Part shown: positions 13,813 to 21,173 of the stretch, one piece after another
Layout: each line of letters begins with the position of its first letter
Numbering within the stretch: position 1 is the stretch's first letter
Assembly (NCBI GenBank): GCA_015057755.1
Contig: SVDR01000035.1
Location: 1 to 25,675, forward strand
From: Lachnoclostridium sp.
Lineage (GTDB): Bacteria > Bacillota_A > Clostridia > Lachnospirales > Lachnospiraceae
Length of the DNA stretch: 25,675 nt
Direction: 5' to 3'
Notes under the pieces: generated by a model
What the model was told of the DNA's origin: nothing
The model's database searches: none
The model's input: the letters and a program-made list of their open reading frames with translations, nothing else
Position numbers and translations under genes: made by a program

Positions 13813-14808
13813 TTAAGATTTGGCTATTTTTGCCATCTGGCGGCGGCCAAATTCGTAAATATAGAGGATCGTTCCCCAGATCAGCTCCATCTGGATCTTC
13901 ATCTCTTCCTTCAGACGGTTCGGAAGATTCGGAACTTTTCTGCACTGTTTTCTGGTTTTTATGCCTTCCATGAGACCGGAAAGGTATTCTTTTCCAAATC
14001 CACGCTTCTTGAAAAACATATATTTTACCGCGATGCCCGCTGCAAGGCATGGGAAATTAAGAACCATCTGCCAGGTTCCCATATTTTTATAATTCAGATA
14101 TACATTGTTTCTCGCTGCCAGCCGCACTTTGAACGCACTGTAGCGGTTGCCTTCTGCACTGGTACCGCTTCCCACATGATGAACCACTGCATCCGGACAA
14201 TAGATATTGTCATATCCGTACAGTTTTGCACGGTATCCCACATCAATGTCTTCCAGATATGCAAAATGCATCGGGTCAAAATAACCCATTTTTTCAAAGA
14301 CATCACGGCGGTAAATAGCAGCACAGGCACAGGCAGAGAACACTTTGCGCGGTTTGTTGTAAAGTTTTTCGGACCGTCCCACACCTCTCTGGTATGCCCA
14401 GCCCAGCACACTGTACATATCCCCCGCATCATCCATCAACTCCGGCTGATACATCTGGAGGATCTTTGCACTTACGGAAAAGATTTTATCCGAGCGACCG
14501 ATGGCACGCTCCAGTGCTTCTACAAAACGCGGTTCTGCTTTCGTGTCATTGTTGAGAAGCAGGACATAAGGGGTGTCCGCCGCCTTGATTCCCACATTGA
14601 CAGCACCTGTAAACCCGGTGTTCTCCGGCAGGAAAATGGACGGGATCTCATGTTCCTTTAACCATTCTACACTGCCGTCGGTAGAACCATTGTCCACCAC
14701 CAGGATCTTATAATTTTTTGTGGTCTGTTTTTCCAGCGCCTCGAAACAAGGCTCCATAAAATTCAGACCGTTATAGTTTGGAATAATAATGGTTGTACGT
14801 GCCTGCAT
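13813..14808 (-). CDS. Glycosyltransferase family 2 (rhamnosyltransferase-like)
   Basis: A 331-aa GT-A fold enzyme. The N-terminal TIIIPNYNG begins the nucleotide-binding region. DNGSTDGS (39-46) and the metal-binding NND (86-88, in LLLNNDT) are clear. LEDIDV near 186 carries the likely catalytic base region. The C-terminal third has an amphipathic/hydrophobic stretch (NFPCLAAGIAVKYMFF) suggesting membrane association. Its pattern resembles WbbL-type rhamnosyltransferases, but donor and acceptor are not determined. It is the last gene of the seven-gene operon, 18 nt after the double GT2 gene. Its likely role is adding one sugar to the lipid-linked repeat unit on the cytosolic face. Confidence 0.9.
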   Translation of the reverse strand: MQARTTIIIPNYNGLNFMEPCFEALEKQTTKNYKILVVDNGSTDGSVEWLKEHEIPSIFLPENTGFTGAVNVGIKAADTPYVLLLNNDTKAEPRFVEALERAIGRSDKIFSVSAKILQMYQPELMDDAGDMYSVLGWAYQRGVGRSEKLYNKPRKVFSACACAAIYRRDVFEKMGYFDPMHFAYLEDIDVGYRAKLYGYDNIYCPDAVVHHVGSGTSAEGNRYSAFKVRLAARNNVYLNYKNMGTWQMVLNFPCLAAGIAVKYMFFKKRGFGKEYLSGLMEGIKTRKQCRKVPNLPNRLKEEMKIQMELIWGTILYIYEFGRRQMAKIAKS

Positions 14809-14826
14809 ACGTTTCCTTCCAAATAA

Positions 14827-17025
14827 TTAATCTTCCAGAGAAACCTCCAGTTTGTACGGTTCTCCGATCTTCTCTTTCTTCAGATCTCTCAGGGCAAAAT
14901 TGGATTTTCTGAGAGTCAGGTTCGGATTGTAATACGGATCTCCGTTTGCCAGGATCTCTGGCCATTTTTTCGCAAATGTCGCGATCTCCCGGTTAAATCG
15001 CGCGATCTTCTCCGGAGTATCCTCAAGACCTCTGGATTTGGACTCATAGTGATGAAGCACTGCATACGGTGCGTATACCACTAATTTGTCCTGCGCGCGG
15101 ACTTTCATACAATAATCAATGTCGTTGAATGCAACAGCCAGCTCTTCTGAAAAACCGCCCGCTGTATCAAAGACAGATTTTTTGCTCATCATACATGCGG
15201 CTGTCACGGCAGAATAATCCTGCGCGCACATCGCACGGTGGAAATAGCTGTTTTCTGCCTTGTGAAGACCGATGAACGTATGGCCTGCGATACCGCCAAA
15301 GCCAACTACAACACCTGCGTGCTGGATGGTATCGTCTTCATAAAGAAGTCTGGCGCCGACGGCACCTACGTCTTCTCTCTGGCAGAAGCCAAGCATTTCT
15401 TCCACGAAATTCTCTGCGATCAGCTCAATATCATTGTTCATGAACAGAAGATATTCGCCTTTCGCATGTCTTACGCCAAAGTTATTGATGGCAGAATAGT
15501 TGAACTCCCGCTCCCATCGCACCACATGAACCTGCGGAAATTCTTTCTGGATCTTTTCGTAATATTCAAAAGTCTTCGGATCGGTACTGTTATTTTCCAC
15601 TACGACAAACTCCAGATTTTTGTACGTACCTCTGGTGATCATCGGACGGATACAGTTGTCGAGATCCAGTGCGTGATCTTTATTTGGAATGATCACGGAA
15701 ACCAGCGGTTCACCCGGAATACGGAAAGTTGTATGATAAATACCGTAATCCACACCTTTTTCCACTTTTTCTGCCGGGATTCCCATACGGTCGTAATGTG
15801 CCATGATCGCACGGCTGCCCGCCTCAAATGCGTACAGCTTGCTCTCCGGATTGCTGGCTGTGGAATCCTGATGGCAGCGCCAGTGGTACAGAACTTTCGG
15901 AATATGGCGGATGCATTTTGCATGTTCTGTACAGCGGAAAATGAAATCATAATCCTGGGCACCGTCAAATTCCTGGCGGAAACCGCCCACCCATGTGATG
16001 AGAAGTTTCTTCACGACAAACAGATGGCAGATATAGTTGACACTTGTCAGCAGATCCGGATTGAAATCCGGTTTAAAATGCGGATCGAACAGCGCGCCGC
16101 CGTCCATGTCCAGCTTGTCCTCATCGGAGTAGATCACATCCGTATCCGGATTTTCATTGATAACTTTTGCGCACTCAAAGAGAGCATCAGGAGTCATTCG
16201 GTCGTCATGGTCTGCAAGAACGATAAAATCACCGGTCGCCATATCCATGGCAGCATTCGTATTTCCTGCAATACCGAGATTTTCTCCCAGCACTTTGTAA
16301 CGGATTCTGGAGTCCGCATCTGCATATTTCTTTAAAATCTTCTCCACGCTCTGACCCTTAGGGCTTCCGTCTGCGATGCAGAGCTCCCAGTTCGGGTATG
16401 TCTGTTCGATGATGGAGTCGATCATCTCTCTTAAATATTTTTCCGGGGTCTTCCAAACCGGGATCACGATGGAGAATTTCGGATTCAGTTTAAAGTGCGT
16501 CTCGCGCTGCGCCTGCAGATCCTCCTCCGTCGGCTGAGTCAGTTTCCACCACTCTGCATAATCGTAATCATTGTCCAGACCCTGGATTTTATGTTTGGAT
16601 TTGATGATCAGGGCTTTCAGGCCGTTTTCCTTAAAGAAATCCCAGGCAACCTGAACGGTCTCCATATTCATCAAATCTAAGATTTTCTGTTTTCTTTTGT
16701 GCGCCACGCTGGAACGTTTCGCGATCAGTTCTTCATTGTACTTCTCGCGGAGTGTTCTTCCGTCTCCGGAAATCACCAGATAATAGTCTTTTCCGCGCTC
16801 GTACGGAAACTGAATGTCAAATCCAAAATCAGTCTCGATCGTCTTCTTGAAATAAATCTGGCTAACATCGTCACGTCTGGTTGGCACATATTTAAAATCA
16901 ATCGGTTTGCGGTTTGCGTCCTCGACACGGAATGTGATCTTGGACTCCGGGCTTTTTCCGATCGCCCAGCCGTTGAGCTGGATGGAATTTTCACGGATAC
17001 GCACCACATCAACTTTATGTTTCAT
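14827..17025 (-). CDS. Bifunctional glycosyltransferase with two GT2 domains
   Basis: A 732-aa protein. Residues 1-180 form an N-terminal module with beta-rich and helical parts, seen in large clostridial polysaccharide glycosyltransferases. The first GT2 domain (about 183-400) has FSIVIPVW, ADGSPKG and the metal motif DHDD (272-275), with DYDFIFR later. The second (about 441-660) has LVSVIIPNKD, ENNSTDP and NND (530-532), with FNDIDYCMK as the catalytic-region motif. Both domains keep their Asp motifs, so both are probably active, adding two linkages. It starts 16 nt after the GtrB-like gene. There is no signal peptide or clear membrane span. Sugar specificities cannot be told from sequence. 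Confidence 0.9.
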   Translation of the reverse strand: MKHKVDVVRIRENSIQLNGWAIGKSPESKITFRVEDANRKPIDFKYVPTRRDDVSQIYFKKTIETDFGFDIQFPYERGKDYYLVISGDGRTLREKYNEELIAKRSSVAHKRKQKILDLMNMETVQVAWDFFKENGLKALIIKSKHKIQGLDNDYDYAEWWKLTQPTEEDLQAQRETHFKLNPKFSIVIPVWKTPEKYLREMIDSIIEQTYPNWELCIADGSPKGQSVEKILKKYADADSRIRYKVLGENLGIAGNTNAAMDMATGDFIVLADHDDRMTPDALFECAKVINENPDTDVIYSDEDKLDMDGGALFDPHFKPDFNPDLLTSVNYICHLFVVKKLLITWVGGFRQEFDGAQDYDFIFRCTEHAKCIRHIPKVLYHWRCHQDSTASNPESKLYAFEAGSRAIMAHYDRMGIPAEKVEKGVDYGIYHTTFRIPGEPLVSVIIPNKDHALDLDNCIRPMITRGTYKNLEFVVVENNSTDPKTFEYYEKIQKEFPQVHVVRWEREFNYSAINNFGVRHAKGEYLLFMNNDIELIAENFVEEMLGFCQREDVGAVGARLLYEDDTIQHAGVVVGFGGIAGHTFIGLHKAENSYFHRAMCAQDYSAVTAACMMSKKSVFDTAGGFSEELAVAFNDIDYCMKVRAQDKLVVYAPYAVLHHYESKSRGLEDTPEKIARFNREIATFAKKWPEILANGDPYYNPNLTLRKSNFALRDLKKEKIGEPYKLEVSLED

Positions 17026-17041
17026 AGTTTTCCCTCGTTTT

Positions 17042-17995
17042 TTATTCTTCGTCGGAAGTTTCCTCGAAATTCAAACGCTCTTCCTCAACAACCAGCGGAC
17101 GTTTCATCACTCTGGCATTGATGGTCAGGATGTACTCGCCCACCAGACCGATAAAGAAGATCTGGATGGAGCCAAGGAGGCACATACCAATGAGAAGCGG
17201 AGCCATACCTGCTGCAAAACGATCCCAGTAGATCAGCTTCATAACCAGATAGATCAGTGCCACCAGCATACTGATTCCCGCACATACGGAACCCGCGATC
17301 GTTGCAAGACGGAGACCGACTTTTGTATAAGAAGTAATGCTGAGCATGGCTGCATCAAACAGACGATATAAGTTGTTGCTGGTTTTTCCCGCACGGCGTT
17401 TCGGCTGCTCATACGGAATCTCTTTTCTCTTGAAACCGAGCTCTGCCACGATTCCGCGAAGGAACGGCGTCGGATCATCCAGTTCACGGAGAACCTTGAT
17501 GAAACGTTTGTCGTAGAGACCGAAACCCGTAAACTGCTCGATCTGTTCCACGTCAGAAAGTTTCTTGATCAGTTTATAATAACAGCCTCTCAGCCAGTAC
17601 ATGAACTTATTCTCCTGGCTGGATTTTTTGATACCGATTACGATCTTGTAACCATTTTCCCACTCATGCACATACTTGGGGATCATCTCCACCGGATCCT
17701 GGAAGTCCGCTGCCATCAGGATCGTACAATCGCCTGTGCTCTGAAGCATTGCATAATACGGGGAATTGAACTGGCCAAAGTTTTTCGCATTGAAAATACC
17801 TTTGATCCCCTTGTCTTCTTCGCACATGCTGCGGATGATGTCTCTGGTTGTGTCCTGAGAATCATTGTCAATGAAAATGATCTCGTAGGCATATTCCGGA
17901 AGGTCGCGGCCAAACATCTCACGCAGGGCATCGGCTAACGGTCTTACGTTTTCTTCTTCGTTATAACATGGTACAACGATACTGATTGTCTTCAT
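17042..17995 (-). CDS. Polyprenyl-phosphate glycosyltransferase, GtrB/DPM1-like
   Basis: A 317-aa GT2 enzyme of the GtrB/CsbB/DPM1 group. It has ISIVVPCYNEEENV (4-17), DNDSQDTT (43-50), the family motif ADFQDP (96-101), RRAGKTSN (200-207), and two C-terminal membrane segments (about 230-252 and 262-287). The family moves a sugar from an NDP donor to undecaprenyl phosphate; the lipid-linked sugar is flipped and used outside the cell to decorate a polymer. No GtrA-type flippase or membrane GT-C transferase is in the window. It starts 3 nt after the alcohol dehydrogenase gene, in the same operon, so it may handle the unusual sugar made by the four upstream enzymes. Confidence 0.9.
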   Translation of the reverse strand: MKTISIVVPCYNEEENVRPLADALREMFGRDLPEYAYEIIFIDNDSQDTTRDIIRSMCEEDKGIKGIFNAKNFGQFNSPYYAMLQSTGDCTILMAADFQDPVEMIPKYVHEWENGYKIVIGIKKSSQENKFMYWLRGCYYKLIKKLSDVEQIEQFTGFGLYDKRFIKVLRELDDPTPFLRGIVAELGFKRKEIPYEQPKRRAGKTSNNLYRLFDAAMLSITSYTKVGLRLATIAGSVCAGISMLVALIYLVMKLIYWDRFAAGMAPLLIGMCLLGSIQIFFIGLVGEYILTINARVMKRPLVVEEERLNFEETSDEE

Positions 17996-17998
17996 AGT

Positions 17999-19063
17999 TT
18001 ACTCCTCTAACGTAACCATCACTTTGATCAGGTCCGCAGGTTTTTCTTTCATTAAATACAACGCTTTTTCGATATTGTCAAGTCCCGAAAGCTTATGAGT
18101 GACCAAAAGCTCCGGTTCGATCCTTCCGTACTGCGCCATGGAAAGCATACGTTCAATGCGGACACGACCGCCGCACGCCAGCTCGGTATGAATAGTCTTT
18201 CCCGCCATTCCGCGTCCGCCGGAGAATTTCGGGAACGGGAGATTTCCGGTTCCGCCAAAATAATTGACATTGGACACGGTTCCGATTCCGTAGCGCACCA
18301 TATCAATCGCCTGCGCAAACACTTCATCATTTCCACCGCAGATGATCACACTGTCTGCGCCGAGACCATTCGTGCGCTCCATAACCTGAGCCACGATATC
18401 TCCATTTTTATAACTTAACACTTCTGTCGCGCCAAAACGGTACGCCATGTCCACACATTTCGGACGGCTACCCACAGCCAGGATTCTGGATGCTCCGGAA
18501 AGCTTCGCACCTGCAACTGCCATGAGACCGATCGGTCCGATACCCATGACAACCACGGTATCGCCAAATTTGATATTGGCATTTTCCGCACCGGTAAAGC
18601 CGGTTGTCACCACATCTACACACATCAGCGCCTGCTCCAGACTGACTCCTTCCGGAATCTTCGCCAGTGTGGTGTCTGCATCCGGAATCAGAAAACGTTC
18701 GGAAAATACACCCGGCTGGCTTCTTCCGAGCTGATGTCCGGAGAACGGAGCACTTGCATGTTTAAAATTACATTCCTGAATGCCGCGGTCTCTCCAGTTT
18801 GGAGTGATCGCAGGTACTGCCACGATCTCGCCCGGTTTGAAATCCTGCACCAGTTCGCCCACTTCCAGGATCTTCGCCACACACTCGTGACCAAGGACCA
18901 GATTCGGAGCTTTTCTGGAACCGCCTCCGAATACTGTATGAACATCAGAAGAGCACGGTGCAACTGCAATCGGTTTTAAGATCGCACCATATGGAGTCAG
19001 GACCGGATCCGGAACATCCGCCCAGCCGACAACTCCCGGTTCTTTTAATACAAATGCTTTCAT
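17999..19063 (-). CDS. NADP-type zinc secondary alcohol dehydrogenase
   Basis: A 354-aa medium-chain dehydrogenase closely resembling the secondary alcohol dehydrogenases of Clostridium beijerinckii and Thermoanaerobacter. The catalytic zinc residues fall at the same positions: C37, H59, E60 and D150. The NADP-selecting residues G198, S199, R200 and Y218 are also conserved, and the nucleotide motif GIGPIGL lies near 174. Relatives reduce methyl ketones such as acetone or acetoin to secondary alcohols with NADPH. In this operon it sits between a sugar C-methyltransferase and a glycosyltransferase, with 2-3-nt gaps, so a carbohydrate-linked ketone is a plausible substrate. That substrate is inference; 2,3-butanediol metabolism is the alternative. 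Confidence 0.9.
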   Translation of the reverse strand: MKAFVLKEPGVVGWADVPDPVLTPYGAILKPIAVAPCSSDVHTVFGGGSRKAPNLVLGHECVAKILEVGELVQDFKPGEIVAVPAITPNWRDRGIQECNFKHASAPFSGHQLGRSQPGVFSERFLIPDADTTLAKIPEGVSLEQALMCVDVVTTGFTGAENANIKFGDTVVVMGIGPIGLMAVAGAKLSGASRILAVGSRPKCVDMAYRFGATEVLSYKNGDIVAQVMERTNGLGADSVIICGGNDEVFAQAIDMVRYGIGTVSNVNYFGGTGNLPFPKFSGGRGMAGKTIHTELACGGRVRIERMLSMAQYGRIEPELLVTHKLSGLDNIEKALYLMKEKPADLIKVMVTLEE

Positions 19064-19065
19064 AA

Positions 19066-20271
19066 TTATAATTCCTCAATTCGCTCACTTCTAAGTGTCA
19101 AAATCCGAACTTCCTTTCCGAATCTCGTACGGATCACGCCTGCGATCTCATCCGAGTATCCCGGAGCCACGATCATGATCACATCGACCGGATGTTCAAA
19201 GAAATGATCCGGAGCCACGATCGACAAATGGGAAGCCGGTGCAAAACGGCCCTGTTTGAACGGAGCCGAATCAATAATATAGGAAACACGCTCACAGAGA
19301 GGTGTTGTCGATGCCAGCGTAAAGCCCTGATGGCTTGCGCCCCAGAGAGCGATTGTCTTCTGCTCTGCTGCCAGTCCGTCCAAAAGATGCCGGATGTCAT
19401 CCAGAACGATCTCATGTCCTTTGACGAGAGACGCTACGATATTTTCCTCTTTCTTTTCAGCGGTCATCTCTGTTCGAGCCGCACGCTCTTCCGCGCTCAT
19501 CTTTTTTACGATCATGGAGATCGTATCACGGTTGATCATTTCCTCTTCCAGCACTTTGAAACCATTGTTCTCCAACAGATTCCTCAGTGCTTCGAACGAA
19601 TAATACGCAATATGGTCGCGGATCAACTCATAATAATTGCCGCGCTCCACGATATATTCCAGAGCAGGAACTGTCACCAGTCCCATTCCTCCGTCCGCTA
19701 AATTGTTGTAAATAGCAGATAACATCACATCCGGATACGGCTGATGCTCTAAAAAGTTGAAGGACAGGAATGCATCATACGGTCCTTCAGAGCCTTCCAC
19801 TTCCGGATCTCCCATAAATTTCTGGTCCGGAGTCTCCGGAAATTCTCTCCACACACAGAGACCATTTTCTCTTGCAATGGCGATCAGGTCCTCTTTGTGC
19901 TCCATTCCGAATACCTGAACCGGAAATTCTCTTAATACATTGATAAATTCACCGCGTCCGCATCCTACTTCAATAAACTTCTTGCCTTCCAGACCGTAGG
20001 TCTCGATCAGATGCTTGTACTGGCGGCGGCGAAGTTCCGTCATGGTGGTGGAAAATCCACCGGCGCGGATCACGTCACGATAATAATCCACCGGGGTACA
20101 GTCAAACTGCACCAGACCACACTCCGGACACTGACGTAAGTTTAATGTAATTCCCTGATCTTCGCCCACTTCTGCCGCATCCGGAATATTCTGTGCGGAT
20201 GACGGGGCATTTTCTAATACAAACAGCGCTTCCTTAGGAAGTTCCGTTCTGCATGCGATACAATAACTCAT
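19066..20271 (-). CDS. Sugar C-methyltransferase, TylC3/NovU/TcaB9 type
   Basis: A 401-aa SAM-dependent methyltransferase with the three-part layout of deoxysugar C-methyltransferases. The N-terminal zinc module has C4-x2-C7 and C48-x2-C51. The SAM domain has EVGCGRGEF (101-109). The C-terminal Rossmann-like domain has LWGASHQGF near 313. This family methylates a carbon next to a keto group of an NDP-4-ketosugar. The DHIAYYS segment (219-225) matches the usual E-H-x-x-Y-F-S active-site region but has Asp for Glu. The start at 20271 is fixed by C4, and GGAGGG lies upstream. The gene overlaps the SDR gene by 38 nt. No 4-ketosugar-forming genes are present in the window. Confidence 0.88.
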   Translation of the reverse strand: MSYCIACRTELPKEALFVLENAPSSAQNIPDAAEVGEDQGITLNLRQCPECGLVQFDCTPVDYYRDVIRAGGFSTTMTELRRRQYKHLIETYGLEGKKFIEVGCGRGEFINVLREFPVQVFGMEHKEDLIAIARENGLCVWREFPETPDQKFMGDPEVEGSEGPYDAFLSFNFLEHQPYPDVMLSAIYNNLADGGMGLVTVPALEYIVERGNYYELIRDHIAYYSFEALRNLLENNGFKVLEEEMINRDTISMIVKKMSAEERAARTEMTAEKKEENIVASLVKGHEIVLDDIRHLLDGLAAEQKTIALWGASHQGFTLASTTPLCERVSYIIDSAPFKQGRFAPASHLSIVAPDHFFEHPVDVIMIVAPGYSDEIAGVIRTRFGKEVRILTLRSERIEEL

Positions 20272-21163
20272 GGATTCCCTCCGAAAATGTGGTCACAGGT
20301 TTCCAGCCTGTCTCTTCGCAGATCTTTGTAATGTCCGCTACCAGATTGGCCGGACCCTCTGCATTCTGCGGTCTCTGTCCAAATACATACGTTCCGCGTC
20401 CTCCGCAGAGCTCATGCATTTCTTTAATATATTCTCTCAGCACACGGACATCGGTGCTGGCGATATTATAAACACCGGCTTCTGCTTTTTCCATCAGCGA
20501 CACCAGTGCGGATACTACGTCTTCGATATATAAATAATTCCATTTCTGCGTGCATTCTCCAAGCTTCATCTCACCGTCCGCGAGCCAGGTTCTCACGCAG
20601 GACTCTACTAAGGAATGCGGATGGTCGCCCGGTCCGTACACACTGAAAATTCTTGTATGAATATAATCCATACCAAAGGTTTTGCACAATGCTTCCGCCT
20701 GCTGCCCAAATTCCACTTTTGCGATTCCGTACTCCGATACCGGATTGCACGGATTGTCCTCCGTGATCACTGTATTGCATACACCATACTCCGCCTGGGA
20801 ACCGGTAAAAAGAAATTTTTTACAGCCGATGGAATTCGCTGCATGGACAGCCTTCACAGACTGTACCACATTGGACTGCTGCACATCGCGCTTCTTGCGG
20901 TTCTCACTTCCGGAACCATCCCAGCCCATGTGAATCCATACGTCCGCTTCCGGAACGAAATCTGTGATCTGAGCAATATCGTGAAGGTTCAGCTCGATGA
21001 TCTGAAGCATCGCTTCGCTTCCGTCCGGAATCTGTCTGTACAGATTGGACATATTGGAGGACCCGGGTCTGACAACTGCGTCAACCCGGTATCCTTTCTC
21101 TAATAACTGTCTTACGGTTACTGCGCCCAGAAAACTGGTCGCACCTGTGATAACAATTCTCAT
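20234..21163 (-). CDS. NAD(P)-dependent sugar epimerase/dehydratase (extended SDR)
   Basis: A 309-aa extended short-chain dehydrogenase. The Rossmann motif is GATSFLG (7-13), the catalytic TGSQAEYG region has S122, and the Y145-x3-K149 pair (SEYGIAK) is intact. HMGWDG around 78-83 and the C-terminal EETGWKP are usual for nucleotide-sugar epimerases and reductases. The family covers 4-epimerases, 4,6-dehydratases and 4-ketoreductases, and I cannot distinguish them here. The gene begins 10 nt after the TPP enzyme stop and runs 38 nt into the methyltransferase gene. It could reduce or isomerise the product of the TPP enzyme, as YerF does after YerE in yersiniose synthesis. Confidence 0.88.
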   Translation of the reverse strand: MRIVITGATSFLGAVTVRQLLEKGYRVDAVVRPGSSNMSNLYRQIPDGSEAMLQIIELNLHDIAQITDFVPEADVWIHMGWDGSGSENRKKRDVQQSNVVQSVKAVHAANSIGCKKFLFTGSQAEYGVCNTVITEDNPCNPVSEYGIAKVEFGQQAEALCKTFGMDYIHTRIFSVYGPGDHPHSLVESCVRTWLADGEMKLGECTQKWNYLYIEDVVSALVSLMEKAEAGVYNIASTDVRVLREYIKEMHELCGGRGTYVFGQRPQNAEGPANLVADITKICEETGWKPVTTFSEGIHELLYRMQNGTS

Positions 21164-21173
21164 ATATTCTCTC

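Noticed and set aside
15238..16335. A 365-aa open frame on the plus strand inside the double GT2 gene
   Set aside because: The minus-strand protein has clear GT2 motifs throughout this stretch. The plus-strand frame has no recognisable domain or Shine-Dalgarno.
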